Origin: Verrucomicrobiota bacterium
GTDB taxonomy: Bacteria; Verrucomicrobiota; Verrucomicrobiia; Opitutales; Opitutaceae
Direction: 5' to 3'
Assembly: GCA_018239675.1 (NCBI GenBank)
Contig: JAFEGX010000116.1
Span: 1-64,000, forward strand
DNA: 64,000 bases
The stretch's first letter is position 1, and each line of letters begins with the position of its first letter. Of the stretch, positions 39,351 through 48,550 are shown piece after piece. A program made the translations under genes and the position numbers. The notes beneath the pieces were generated by a model. The model made no database searches. It saw only the letters and a program-made list of their open reading frames with translations, and was not told the DNA's origin.

Positions 39351-41921
39351 TCACAGCCCGCGGCGCCGGCGGGCGAGCGTGAACTTGTCGAGGGCGATGC
39401 GCAGGACCGGCAGCGACACCGGCTTGACCAGGTAGTCGTTCGCGCCGATCTCCAGCGTGCGCTCCTTCTGGTCGCTGCGCGCGTCGGCCGTGAGCGCCGC
39501 GATCCAGATGTTCTTCACGCTCTCGCCCGCCTTGCCGGCCCGGATCTGGGCGATCGCCGCGACGCCGTCCAGCTCGGGCATGTAGAGGTCCATCAGCACA
39601 AGATCGAAGGGCTGGCGGCCCAGCGCCTCCAGCGCCTCGCGGCCGTTCTCCGCCTTCGTCCAGCGGCAGCCCGCCGCGGACAGCTGCTTCTGCATCAGGA
39701 GGCGGTTCACCGGGTCGTCCTCGACCAGCAGCACGCTCAGGTCCGTCGTGGCGCGGCGCGCCTGCGTCACCACCGGGGTCTCCATCACCGCCGCCAGGAC
39801 CGAATACAGGGCGTCATGGTGCAGCGGCTTGCTCAGCAGCAGCCGGAAGTGCACCCGCAGCGCCGTGCGCGCGACGGCGGGCAGCGCCAGCGGGACCAGG
39901 CCGAAGACGCGCTCCGGCGGCAGGTCCGGCGACGGCCGGGGATCGGCCACCAGCTGCGTGAGGCGGTCGGGGGTCACGTCCATCAGCGCAACATCCCACC
40001 CGGGCGCAGCCGCCAGCTGGTCCGGGGTCGTCTCGACGAGGTTGACCCCGAAGCGGCGCGCGAGGCGCACGACCTCGTCGCGCAGCGGGCCCGCCTCGAT
40101 TGCCACGCCGAGGTTGAGCTGGCCGAGCGGCACGAGCGGCCGGCGCTCGGCGACCGCCGGGTTGGGCTCGACCGGCACGATGAAGGTGAAGGTGCTGCCT
40201 TTGCCGGCCTCGCTCGCGAGCGTGATGTCGCCGCCCATCAGCGCGACGACGTTCTTGCAGATCGCGAGCCCGAGCCCGGTGCCGCCGTGGCGGCGCGTGA
40301 GGCCGTGGTCGAGCTGCGTGAACGGCTTGAACAGCCGGTCCTGCTGGTCCGCCGGGATGCCGACGCCGGTGTCGCGCACCGAGAAGACCAGCCGCACCTG
40401 CGCCCGCGGGTCCGGCCCGCTCCGCTCGGCCACAACCCGGACCTCGATCTCGCCCGCGGTGGTGAACTTCACGGCGTTGCCGAGGAGATTCGTCAGCACC
40501 TGCCGCAGGCGGTTGCCGTCGGCGTAGATCGTGGCCGGCACCGCGTCGTCGATCCAGTGCAGCAGCTCGATGCCCTTGGCGGCGGCCTTGGTGGCCACCA
40601 GGTCGAGCGCGTCCTCGACACACTCCCGGACCGAACAGGGCTGCGGCTCGAGCTTCAGCTTGCCGGACTCGATCCGGGCAAAATCCAGGATGTCGCCGGT
40701 GAGCTGGATCAGCGCCTCGCTGCTGAGCTGGATGGTCTGGACGAACTCGCGCTGCTCGGGCGTGAGCGGCGTGTCGAGCAGCAGGCTCGTGAAGCCGAGG
40801 ATGCCGTTGAGCGGGGTGCGGACCTCGTGGCTCATGGTGGCGAGGAACTGGCTCTTCGCCGTCTCGCCCGCCTCGGCCCGCTCCTTCGCCTCGCGCAGCA
40901 CCGCCTCGGTCCGGCGGATCTCGCTCATGTCGTCGAAGGTCGCGATGAAGCAGGCCAGGCGGCCGCTGCGGCGCCGCACCGGCGTGAAACTGCCGCGCAC
41001 GGGATAGACCGTGCCGTCCGGGCGCCGGTTGAGCCACTCGCCGCTCCACGGCCGGCCGGCGTTGATGGCGGACATCAGCTCCGTGACGTCGAGGGCGGCG
41101 GGGTCCGCGAGCTGGAATTGCGCCCAGTGGTAGCCGATCAGCTCGCGGCGGGGGCGCCCGACCTGCTCGCAGAGCCCGCGGTTCGCGTACTCGATGTCGC
41201 CGTCCAGGTTCACGATCATCACCGCGGCCCGGCTCTGCTCGACCGCCTCGGCGAGGTTGCGGATCGCCTCGTCCTGGCCGCGCGAGCGCCGCAGCAGGAG
41301 GTACCCGGCGAACGGCAGGCCGAGGATCGCCCAGACGGCCAGCGCCGACCCGGCCGCGGCGAACGCGAGGTCGCGCGTCCAGTGCGGGACGACGAGGTCG
41401 AGGCTCAGGAAATTGCGCGGCGCGGCCGGCGGCGGCCGCGGGCCGATCAGCGCGTAGACCGTGAGCACCCCGTCATGCGGCCCCTCGACGAGCGTCTCGC
41501 CGGTCCGGAGGCTGAGCTGCAGGGCCGCGGATGTCTCGACCGCGGGGAACGGCTCGCCGGGCTGGAGCCGGACCGGCACGTCGTCCGGCTGGACGTCAGC
41601 GAGCACCGCGGTGCGGCTCTGCATCGGCCGGTACTGGAACACCCGGGCGGCGCGGACCTTGGGGTCGGTCTCGCGGAGCCGCTGGAGCCGGGTCGCGGTC
41701 GTGACGTACGCGGTGCCCGCCACCAGGTCGTCCGCCACCCCGAGCCGCGCGAGATCGGCGGACTCGAACGCGATGGCGGCGTGCCGGGCGTTGTCGGCCA
41801 CGGCGTCGACCAGGCGGCCCCGGGTGTCGGCCAGGCTCAGGTAACCGGCGGCCAGCCCCGCGAGGGCGATGACCACCGCGAGGAGGCGGTCCTTCAGTCG
41901 GCGGAGACGGCGGGGTGACAT
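39351..41921 (-). CDS. Hybrid sensor histidine kinase (PAS, HisKA, HATPase, receiver)
   Basis: An 856-residue membrane kinase. Two helices (~13-30 and ~187-210) bracket a periplasmic sensor of ~150 residues, CHASE-like in position. A PAS domain (~220-335) is followed by HisKA with the phospho-His in ATMSHEVRTPLNGILGF and by HATPase_c motifs (LTNLLGNAVKFT, DTGVGIPADQQDRLF, GGTGLGLAICKNVV). A degenerate receiver-like region (~575-690) precedes an intact receiver with its Asp in VLMDLYMPELDG and Lys in YLVKPVSLP. There is no HPt domain and no adjacent response regulator, so its output partner is elsewhere. Confidence 0.92.
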   Translation of the reverse strand: MSPRRLRRLKDRLLAVVIALAGLAAGYLSLADTRGRLVDAVADNARHAAIAFESADLARLGVADDLVAGTAYVTTATRLQRLRETDPKVRAARVFQYRPMQSRTAVLADVQPDDVPVRLQPGEPFPAVETSAALQLSLRTGETLVEGPHDGVLTVYALIGPRPPPAAPRNFLSLDLVVPHWTRDLAFAAAGSALAVWAILGLPFAGYLLLRRSRGQDEAIRNLAEAVEQSRAAVMIVNLDGDIEYANRGLCEQVGRPRRELIGYHWAQFQLADPAALDVTELMSAINAGRPWSGEWLNRRPDGTVYPVRGSFTPVRRRSGRLACFIATFDDMSEIRRTEAVLREAKERAEAGETAKSQFLATMSHEVRTPLNGILGFTSLLLDTPLTPEQREFVQTIQLSSEALIQLTGDILDFARIESGKLKLEPQPCSVRECVEDALDLVATKAAAKGIELLHWIDDAVPATIYADGNRLRQVLTNLLGNAVKFTTAGEIEVRVVAERSGPDPRAQVRLVFSVRDTGVGIPADQQDRLFKPFTQLDHGLTRRHGGTGLGLAICKNVVALMGGDITLASEAGKGSTFTFIVPVEPNPAVAERRPLVPLGQLNLGVAIEAGPLRDEVVRLARRFGVNLVETTPDQLAAAPGWDVALMDVTPDRLTQLVADPRPSPDLPPERVFGLVPLALPAVARTALRVHFRLLLSKPLHHDALYSVLAAVMETPVVTQARRATTDLSVLLVEDDPVNRLLMQKQLSAAGCRWTKAENGREALEALGRQPFDLVLMDLYMPELDGVAAIAQIRAGKAGESVKNIWIAALTADARSDQKERTLEIGANDYLVKPVSLPVLRIALDKFTLARRRRGL

Positions 41922-42008
41922 GCGTGGGATCCCAGGACGCCGACTAAACGGCGGCCCTTCCGGCCGCGCAACTCCGAAGGCAGGGGCCGGGACGCCGGCG
42001 CCGGGCGC

Positions 42009-42044
42009 AAAAAAAAACCGCCGCGAGGGACTCGCGGCGGTTTT
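42009..42044 (-). terminator. Rho-independent terminator of the SWIB gene
   Basis: A perfect 14-bp stem (AAAACCGCCGCGAG and its inverse) closes a 3-nt loop. Read on the minus strand it ends in an uninterrupted run of nine T. It lies 17 nt after the SWIB stop codon and is the clearest terminator in the window. Confidence 0.95.
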
Positions 42045-42060
42045 CCAAAGACAGCGGGTC

Positions 42061-42330
42061 TTACGAGACGTGGCTCGAGACGAGCTTGGTCATCTCGAAC
42101 ATGCTGACCTTGCTCTTGCCGTTGAACACGGGCTTGAGCGTGTCGTCCGCGTTGATCTGCGTGCGGACCTTCTTGTCCTGCAGGCCGTTCTTCTTGATGT
42201 AGGCCCAGAGCTTCTTGGTCAGCTCCGTGCGCGGCAGCGGCGTCGAGCCAACGACAGCGGCGAGCTTGGCGTCGGGCGTGACGGGTTTCATGAACGCGGC
42301 GTTCGGTTTACGAGCGGATTTTTTTGCCAT
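42061..42330 (-). CDS. SWIB/MDM2 domain protein
   Basis: An 89-residue basic protein: a lysine-rich N-terminus (MAKKSARKPNAAF) and one SWIB domain (TPLPRTELTKKLWAYIKKNG, LQDKKVRTQINADDTLKPVF, VSMFEMTKLVSSHV). The domain is eukaryotic-like and known in Chlamydiae, Verrucomicrobia and some other bacteria, where it is proposed to be chromatin- or DNA-associated. The gene is monocistronic, with an AT-richer upstream region and a strong terminator, which suggests high expression. Confidence 0.93.
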   Translation of the reverse strand: MAKKSARKPNAAFMKPVTPDAKLAAVVGSTPLPRTELTKKLWAYIKKNGLQDKKVRTQINADDTLKPVFNGKSKVSMFEMTKLVSSHVS

Positions 42331-42454
42331 AGTGATTGTGGGTTTAGGGTCCTTTACTCGGATAACAAGGCATTTCTAGAGGGAAACTCGCCCATTTGCC
42401 TAGGAGAATCTTGAAAAATATGGGCGCGCGCCCCTCGGACCGCGATTGATATTT

Positions 42455-42473
42455 GTCTCGCTATCCGCGAGAC
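42455..42473. terminator. Possible stem-loop after the ABC exporter gene
   Basis: GTCTCGC, TATCC, GCGAGAC form a perfect 7-bp stem 22 nt beyond the stop of the exporter gene that ends at 42495. On the minus strand it is followed by AAATATC, not a T-run, so Rho-independent termination is weakly supported. Confidence 0.35.
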
Positions 42474-42494
42474 TCATCGACTCGCGCCCGCCGG

Positions 42495-44327
42495 TCAGGC
42501 CCGGTCGTCGACCTGCACGAACTGCTGGTACAGCGCCGCGTAGTGCCCGCCGCGGGCCAGCAGGGTGACGTGCGTGCCGTGCTCGATCACGCGGCCCTGG
42601 TCGAGCACCAGCACCTGGTCCGCATGGCGGATCGTGCTGAGGCGGTGCGCCACGACGAAGCTCGTGCGGCCGCGCAGCAGCGCGACCAGCGCCTTCTGCA
42701 GCCGCGCCTCGGTCAGCGCGTCGATCGCGCTCGTCGCCTCGTCGAGGATCACCAGCCGCGGGTCCGCCAGCAGCGCGCGGGTGAAGCACACGAGCTGGCG
42801 CTGCCCCACCGAGAGGCCCGCCCCGCGCTCGCCGATCACGGTGTCAAGGCCCTGCGGCAGGTTCTCCAGCAGGTCGAGGCAGTCGAGGTGCCGCGCCGCC
42901 GCTCGCACCTCCTCCAGCGTCGCCTCCGGGCGGCTCAGCCGGATGTTCTCCAGCACGGTGCCGGTGAAGAGGAAGTTCTGCTGCTGCACCATGCCCATCT
43001 GGCGGTGCAGCGAATGGCCCGTGAGCGTGCGGATCTCGCGGCCGTCGAGCCGCAGCTCGCCGCCGGTCGGGAGGTAGAATTTCGCGACGAGGTTGATGAT
43101 CGAGCTCTTGCCGCTGCCGGTGTGACCGACCAGCGCGATGGTCTGCCCGGGCTCGGCAGTGAAGGTCACGTCGTGCAGCACCGGCCGGCCCGGGTCGTAG
43201 CCGAAGGTCACCCGCCGGAACTCCACGCGCACGCCGCGGCCGGGCGCCGGCGGCAGCGCGACCGCCGCCGGGTCGTCCGTCCAGTCGGGCTGGGCGTCGA
43301 TCAGCCGGAACACCCGCTCGGCGCCGGCCATCGCGATCAGCGCCTGGTTGTACTGGTTGCCGATCGTTGCGATGGGCGAGAAGAAGAGGTTCGCGAGGAA
43401 GAAGAACTGGATCAGGTCCCCGACCGTCATCGCGCCGTGGAAGGTCCGCCAGCCGCCCAGCAGCAGCAGCATCGCGATGAAGAACTGGCTGTTCAGCTCG
43501 AGCAGCGGCGTGAGGATCGCCGAGGTGCGGGCCTGCTCGACGTTGTAGCGCGAGTGGTCCGCCAGCAGCGAGCGGAAGAGGCCCAGGTTCGTCTCCTGCC
43601 GCACGAAGCCCTGCGTCACCCGCATGCCGTTCACCGACTCCGCTAGCGTCGAGGTCACGCGGCTGAAGCTCTCCTGCGCCGCGCGCGAGACCTGGCTCAG
43701 GCGCATCCGGAAATGGTTGTTCACGAGCCAGAGGATCGGCGCCATCGCCAGCACCACGAGGAAGAGCAGCCAGTCGCACCACGCCATCACCACCGCCGCA
43801 AACACCATCTGGCCGAACTGGATCAGGCTCACGAAGAGCACGTCCTGGATGCCCGAGCGCACCGCCTCCACGTCGGTCGTCACCCGGCTCAGGATCCGCC
43901 CCAGCTTCGTCCGGTGGAAGAAGCTCATCGGCATTGACTGCACCCGATCGAAGATCGCGCTCCGCAGCGCGTTCACCACCTGCTCGCCCAGCTCGAGGGC
44001 GAAGCGCTGGCGGAAGTGGAACATGGCGTCCGTGACGATCGCCAGCGTGCCGAAGGCGACGACCGCCCAAGGCAGCACCGTGAGGTTCTGATGCGCGATC
44101 GGCCCGGCGATGATCCGGCCCATCGCCCACGTGATCGCCGGGATCTGGATCGAGCGGATCAGGGTGAGGGCGATGAGCGCGTTGCGCTTCCGTGCGAACG
44201 GCCGGGTGTAGGTAAACAGCCGCGCGATCAGGCCCCACTCCAGGGGCTTGAACTGCGGCTCGTCCTCGTCGCGCTCGCGCCGCACGAGGAGGCCGAGGTC
44301 GGCGCGGGGCTGGGGCGCGGCGCTCAT
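42495..44327 (-). CDS. ABC exporter half-transporter with catalytic Walker B
   Basis: A 610-residue type IV ABC exporter: six-helix domain (~30-330) and ATPase domain. Walker A is GHTGSGKSS, Q-loop MVQQQNFLF, signature GLSVGQRQL, Walker B VILDEATSAID and H-loop VAHRLSTI. Walker B retains the catalytic Glu, but the signature has Val where Gly is usual (LSVGQ). The start ATG overlaps the stop of the upstream half-transporter by 4 nt. In heterodimeric exporters such a degenerate signature completes the non-hydrolysing site together with the partner's altered Walker B. Substrate (lipid or drug) is not readable. Confidence 0.9.
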   Translation of the reverse strand: MSAAPQPRADLGLLVRRERDEDEPQFKPLEWGLIARLFTYTRPFARKRNALIALTLIRSIQIPAITWAMGRIIAGPIAHQNLTVLPWAVVAFGTLAIVTDAMFHFRQRFALELGEQVVNALRSAIFDRVQSMPMSFFHRTKLGRILSRVTTDVEAVRSGIQDVLFVSLIQFGQMVFAAVVMAWCDWLLFLVVLAMAPILWLVNNHFRMRLSQVSRAAQESFSRVTSTLAESVNGMRVTQGFVRQETNLGLFRSLLADHSRYNVEQARTSAILTPLLELNSQFFIAMLLLLGGWRTFHGAMTVGDLIQFFFLANLFFSPIATIGNQYNQALIAMAGAERVFRLIDAQPDWTDDPAAVALPPAPGRGVRVEFRRVTFGYDPGRPVLHDVTFTAEPGQTIALVGHTGSGKSSIINLVAKFYLPTGGELRLDGREIRTLTGHSLHRQMGMVQQQNFLFTGTVLENIRLSRPEATLEEVRAAARHLDCLDLLENLPQGLDTVIGERGAGLSVGQRQLVCFTRALLADPRLVILDEATSAIDALTEARLQKALVALLRGRTSFVVAHRLSTIRHADQVLVLDQGRVIEHGTHVTLLARGGHYAALYQQFVQVDDRA

Positions 44328-46270
44328 GGCGTTCCCTCCGCCGGCTTGAAGGGCTCGAGTTCGCGGCCGTCGACCAGCTGCAGGCTGGCGACGTGCCGGT
44401 ACGGGCCCGGCACGCTCATCAGCGCCTCGTGCGTGCCGCGCTGCACGATCCGGCCGTTCTCCATCACGATGATGAAGTCCGCGCGCCGCAGGGTGCTGAG
44501 GCGGTGCGCGACGATGAAGGTGGTGCGGCCCGCGATCGCCCGCTCGAGGGCCTCGAAGATCTCGTGCTCGGTCTCGCTGTCGATCGCCGCGGTCGGGTCG
44601 TCGAGCAGCAGGATCGCCGGTTCCAGCAGCACCGCGCGGGCGATCGCGAGCCGCTGCCGCTGGCCGCCCGAGAGCGTGTTGCCGCTCTCGCCCAGCACGG
44701 TCTGGTAGCCCTGCGGGAGCCGCATGATGAAGTCGTGCGCGGCCGCGATCCGCGCCGCCTTCTCGATCTGCTCCGGCGTCGCCCCGGGATGGCCGAAGGC
44801 GATGTTGGCCGCCACGGTGTTCGAGAACAGGAAGCTCTCCTGGAACACCAGGCCGATGTTCCGCCGCAGGTCGTCGAGGTGGAGGTGCCGGATGTCGATG
44901 CCGTCCACCAGCAGCCGCCCGCCCGTCACGTCGTAGAACCGCGGGATGAGGCTCATCAGCACGCTCTTGCCCGCGCCCGTGGCGCCGAGGATCGCGACGC
45001 ATTGGCCGGGCCGGACGTCGAGGTTGATGTCGCGCAGCACCGGGTCGATGCCGCTGTAGGAGAACTCCACGTGCTCGAAGCGCACCGCGCCCTGCAGCCG
45101 GCGGCAGGGCATGGCGTCGGGTGCGCTCCGGACCTCGACCGGCGCGTCGAGCACCTCGAACACCCGCCGCGCGCCGATCAGCGACTGCTGCACGGAGTTC
45201 ACCACGCCCGCGATGTTGTTCACCTGGCCGGAGAACTGCTCGAGCAGCCCGGCGAACACCACCAGGCCGGTGCCGAGCGGGAGCTGTCCCTGGGCCACCA
45301 GCCAGCCGCCGTAGCTCAGCAGGACGATCATGTTGATGCGGGTGATGATGCCGACCGCCGGGGAAAAAAGGCTCACCCGCCAGAAGATGCCGAGCTGCTG
45401 GTCATAGACCGCGCGGTTGGCCGCCTCGAACTTCGCGCGGTTCTCCGCCTCGCGGCCGAAGCCCTTCGTCACGGCGATACCCTGGATGCTTTCCGCGAGG
45501 TACTGCACGAGCTGCTCCACCAGGGTGCGGTTCTGGGCGTAGGCCGGCTGGATCTTCTTCGAGAACCAGAGCGACATCACCACCAGCACGGGCGTCGTGG
45601 CCAGGCAGGCCGCCGTCAGCACCGGGCTCAGGCTCGCCATGTAGGCGACATAGACGGTGAGCGACACCGCCATGATCACGCTCTGGAACAGCACCTGGTC
45701 GAGGAACATCCGGACCGCCTGCACGTCGCCCGTCACGCGGGTGATGATCGAGCCCGTCGAGTTGGCGTCGAAAAAGCGGAAGCTCAGCTGCTGCAGCTTG
45801 TCGTAGATCACCGCGCGCAGTTCCACCACCAGCTCCTGCTGGAGGAGGATGTTGATCGAGATCAGGTAGGCGTAGTTGAGCAGCGCGCGGCACAGGGCGA
45901 GCATCATGATGATGCCCGCGATCAGGCCGATGATGTGCATCGGCGCCCAGCCGGGCGGGAGCATCGAGACGTCGAGGACGTGCGACGGGTGCGCAGGATG
46001 GGCGGCGGCCGGGTGGGCGCCAGCCGCCACGCCGGCCTTGGCCGCCATGGTGGCCCCGGCGGCAGCCCCGCCGGGCAGCATCTGGAGCCGGATGTAGTCG
46101 ATGCCAAGGCCGGTGAGGCTCAGGCCGATCAGGCCCATGGTCAGCAGGACGAGCTGGATGCTCAGGACCTTGATGCAGCCCCAGCGGTACCGCCACGTCA
46201 GCCGCAGGAGCCGGCTAACCAACGCGCCGTTGGACAGCGGCGCGGCGGCGGTGGACGGCGGAGCAGACAT
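44324..46270 (-). CDS. ABC exporter half-transporter with degenerate Walker B
   Basis: A 648-residue ABC exporter. The membrane domain has an unusual Ala/His/Pro-rich periplasmic insert between helices 1 and 2 (about residues 70-105). The ATPase domain has Walker A GATGAGKSV, Q-loop VFQESFLF, a perfect signature LSGGQRQRL and Walker B ILLLDDPTAAID, in which Asp replaces the catalytic Glu. This is the arrangement of the non-catalytic partner in TM287/288-type heterodimers. It is coupled by ATGA overlap to the other half. Confidence 0.9.
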   Translation of the reverse strand: MSAPPSTAAAPLSNGALVSRLLRLTWRYRWGCIKVLSIQLVLLTMGLIGLSLTGLGIDYIRLQMLPGGAAAGATMAAKAGVAAGAHPAAAHPAHPSHVLDVSMLPPGWAPMHIIGLIAGIIMMLALCRALLNYAYLISINILLQQELVVELRAVIYDKLQQLSFRFFDANSTGSIITRVTGDVQAVRMFLDQVLFQSVIMAVSLTVYVAYMASLSPVLTAACLATTPVLVVMSLWFSKKIQPAYAQNRTLVEQLVQYLAESIQGIAVTKGFGREAENRAKFEAANRAVYDQQLGIFWRVSLFSPAVGIITRINMIVLLSYGGWLVAQGQLPLGTGLVVFAGLLEQFSGQVNNIAGVVNSVQQSLIGARRVFEVLDAPVEVRSAPDAMPCRRLQGAVRFEHVEFSYSGIDPVLRDINLDVRPGQCVAILGATGAGKSVLMSLIPRFYDVTGGRLLVDGIDIRHLHLDDLRRNIGLVFQESFLFSNTVAANIAFGHPGATPEQIEKAARIAAAHDFIMRLPQGYQTVLGESGNTLSGGQRQRLAIARAVLLEPAILLLDDPTAAIDSETEHEIFEALERAIAGRTTFIVAHRLSTLRRADFIIVMENGRIVQRGTHEALMSVPGPYRHVASLQLVDGRELEPFKPAEGTP

Positions 46271-46333
46271 GGCCCGGTCACGGTAGGGCCACCGTCGCGA
46301 AAGACACGAAATTTTTCCGGCCCCCGGCGCCGG

Positions 46334-46879
46334 TCACCTACGCTGCGGCGACGCCTGCTGCGCCTGCGCGGCCGCCTGCTCCCGGAGTGCCCGCCGGCGG
46401 GCGATCTCCTCTTTCACGCGGTTGAACCGCGCCACCTCGTCGGCCGGCGTGGGGTTGAGCACCACCGGCGGGTTCGGGCCGGCCGCGCCGGTGTTGCCGG
46501 CCCCGGCGGCCGGCGCGGCGGGGGCGGCGGCGACCTTGGCGGTGCGGAGCGCCAGCGTCAGGACCCGACCCTGGTAGTCGAGCGTCACGAGGTCGCGGCT
46601 CGGGTCGTAGCTGCGGATCACAAAATCGTAGCCGGTCTCGTTGACGCGGGCCCAGGTGCCGGTGTGCCGCGTCGGGTCGAAGATGCTGAACCGGTAGCCC
46701 GCGCCGTCCGCCATGATGCCCCGGAGCTCCAGCGGCGTCGCCTCGGCCGGGGTCGCGCCGCCGGCGGTCGGCGGGAGGAACGGCGAACTGGCCGCCAGTC
46801 CCTCGCCGGCCCGCGCGCCGCCCAGCCCGCCGAGGATCAGGCAAGCCAGCAGGGAGGCGACTGGGGCGGAGCGAGGCAT
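46334..46879 (-). CDS. Exported protein of unknown function
   Basis: A 181-residue protein with a signal peptide (ending GGARAGEG). The middle part LELRGIMADGAGYRFSIFDP and VTLDYQGRVLTLALRTAKV looks like the small beta domain seen in type II secretion/pilus accessory proteins of this group, but no firm family is claimed. An Ala/Pro-rich linker leads to a charged C-terminal helix (EVARFNRVKEEIARRRALRE). It lies upstream of the ABC exporter genes on the same strand with a gap of about 60 nt in the opposite order of transcription, so it is probably read first. Confidence 0.65.
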   Translation of the reverse strand: MPRSAPVASLLACLILGGLGGARAGEGLAASSPFLPPTAGGATPAEATPLELRGIMADGAGYRFSIFDPTRHTGTWARVNETGYDFVIRSYDPSRDLVTLDYQGRVLTLALRTAKVAAAPAAPAAGAGNTGAAGPNPPVVLNPTPADEVARFNRVKEEIARRRALREQAAAQAQQASPQRR

Positions 46880-47012
46880 GGGAAAGGACTAAGTATGACG
46901 CCGGTCCGGGGCGTCAAGTGACGGCCGGCGTGGCCCGGGCCTTCAAGCCGATTTCCCCGCCCCGGGCCGGCCCCCGGCGACCGCCTTCCGCGATCTCATG
47001 CCGCGACCCATC

Positions 47013-48440
47013 CTAAAGCAGGGTCCCGTGCATGATGAGGTAGGCGACCGTGAAATAGATGATCAGGCCGGTCACGTCCACCAGCGTGGCCACGAAGGGC
47101 GCGCTCGAGGTGGCCGGGTCGAAGCCCAGCCGCTTGAGCAGGAGCGGCAGCATCGAGCCCATCAGGGAGCCCCAGAGCACGATGCCGATCAGCGCCACGC
47201 CGACCGTGGAGGCGACCAGCATCCAGTGCGGGCCGTAGATGTTGGAAAAAAACGACCAGGCGGCGATGCGCAGGAAGCCGATGGCCCCGAGGATCGCGCC
47301 GAGCGCCGTGCCCGCGGCGAGCTCGCGGCGCATGATCCGCCACCAGTCGCGCAGCCGGAACTCGCCGAGCGCGAGCGCCCGGATGACGAGCGTCGCCGCC
47401 TGCGAGCCGGCGTTGCCGCCCGAGCTGATCACCAGCGGCACGAACAGCGCCAGCACCACCGCCTTCGCGATCTCATCCTCGAAGAACCCCATCGCCGTCG
47501 CGGTCAGCATCTCGCCGAGAAACAGCACCACCAGCCAGCTCGCCCGCTTCTTCACCATCCGCGCCAGCGGGATCGTGGTGTACGGCTCGTCGAGGGCCTC
47601 CGTGCCGCCGAGCTTCTGGATGTCCTCCGTGGCCTCCTCCTCCGCGACGTCGAGCATGTCGTCGACGGTGACGATGCCGATCAGCTTGCGGTTCTCGTCG
47701 ACCACCGGCAGCGCCACGCGGTCAAACTTCTTGAACAGCTCCAGCGCTCGCTCGCGGTCGTCGGTCGGCGAGAGCATGGTGTAATTGCCGTCGAGCAGGC
47801 CGCGGACCGGCGCGTCCAGCGGCGACAGCAGGAAGCGGCGCACGCGGATGTCGTCGATCAGGTGGCCCCGCTCGTCGACCACGAAGACCACGTTGAGCGT
47901 CTCGCGGTCGTAGCCGTGCTCGCGGATGTAGTCGAGGGACTCCCGGACGGTCCACTCGGGCCGGACCGCCACGTAGTCGAGGGTCATCATCCGGCCGACG
48001 CTGTGCTCCGGGTAAGCGAGCAGGGACTGCGCGACCTGCCGCTCCTGCGGCGTGAGGAGCCCGAGCATCTGCATCGCGAGGTCGAGCGGGAGCTCGTTGA
48101 GGAAGGCCGTGCGGTCGTCCGGCGACAGCTCGTTGAGCAGCACGGCGACCTGGGGCTGGGTGAGCATCTTCAGGACCCGGTACTTCGCGCCGTGCTCGAG
48201 ATAGGAGAAGGTCGCCGCCGCCAGCTCCTTCGAGCTGTTGCGAAACAGGATCGCCAGCTGCTCGATCGGGAGCTCCGCGAGGATCGGCGCGAGGTCCGCC
48301 GGCAGCCACGGGGCGAGCTTCTGCTTCAGGGAAGCGAAGTCCTTGTTGCTGATCAGGGCGGAAACTTCCGCCTTCAGGTTCGGGGTCTCGGCCGGCATGG
48401 GCGGGATGCTGTCCGCCGACCCGTCCGAGGCAACCTCCAT
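47013..48440 (-). CDS. mgtE: Magnesium transporter MgtE
   Basis: A protein of about 475 residues. The cytosolic N domain (~20-150) is a helical superspiral; two CBS domains follow (VRESLDYIREHGYDRETLNV and VDDMLDVAEEEATEDIQKLG). The five-helix pore has the family motif PLVISSGGNAGSQAATLVIR. MgtE is a Mg2+-gated channel for magnesium homeostasis. I use ATG 48440; ATG 48398 (MPAETPNL) is equally possible, neither having a Shine-Dalgarno. The gene is divergent from the TetR gene. Confidence 0.92.
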   Translation of the reverse strand: MEVASDGSADSIPPMPAETPNLKAEVSALISNKDFASLKQKLAPWLPADLAPILAELPIEQLAILFRNSSKELAAATFSYLEHGAKYRVLKMLTQPQVAVLLNELSPDDRTAFLNELPLDLAMQMLGLLTPQERQVAQSLLAYPEHSVGRMMTLDYVAVRPEWTVRESLDYIREHGYDRETLNVVFVVDERGHLIDDIRVRRFLLSPLDAPVRGLLDGNYTMLSPTDDRERALELFKKFDRVALPVVDENRKLIGIVTVDDMLDVAEEEATEDIQKLGGTEALDEPYTTIPLARMVKKRASWLVVLFLGEMLTATAMGFFEDEIAKAVVLALFVPLVISSGGNAGSQAATLVIRALALGEFRLRDWWRIMRRELAAGTALGAILGAIGFLRIAAWSFFSNIYGPHWMLVASTVGVALIGIVLWGSLMGSMLPLLLKRLGFDPATSSAPFVATLVDVTGLIIYFTVAYLIMHGTLL

Positions 48441-48512
48441 GATGCCGCGCCGAGGTTTGCAACCTGCTGCGCGCAACCGGCTCGCGCCGGGCCCCGACAT
48501 TTCCGCTTGCAT

Positions 48513-48540
48513 GGAAACTATAAATACTATTTCGGTTTCC
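48513..48540. promoter_or_regulatory. Candidate TetR operator in an AT-rich patch
   Basis: GGAAAC at 48513 and GTTTCC ending at 48540 are inverted, and AAATA-C-TATTT (48522-48532) forms a second, nearly concentric palindrome between them. This AT-rich patch stands out in GC-rich surroundings and ends ten bases before the TetR ATG. It may be the operator for autoregulation and the local -10 region. Confidence 0.55.
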
Positions 48541-48550
48541 TAAGACTCCC

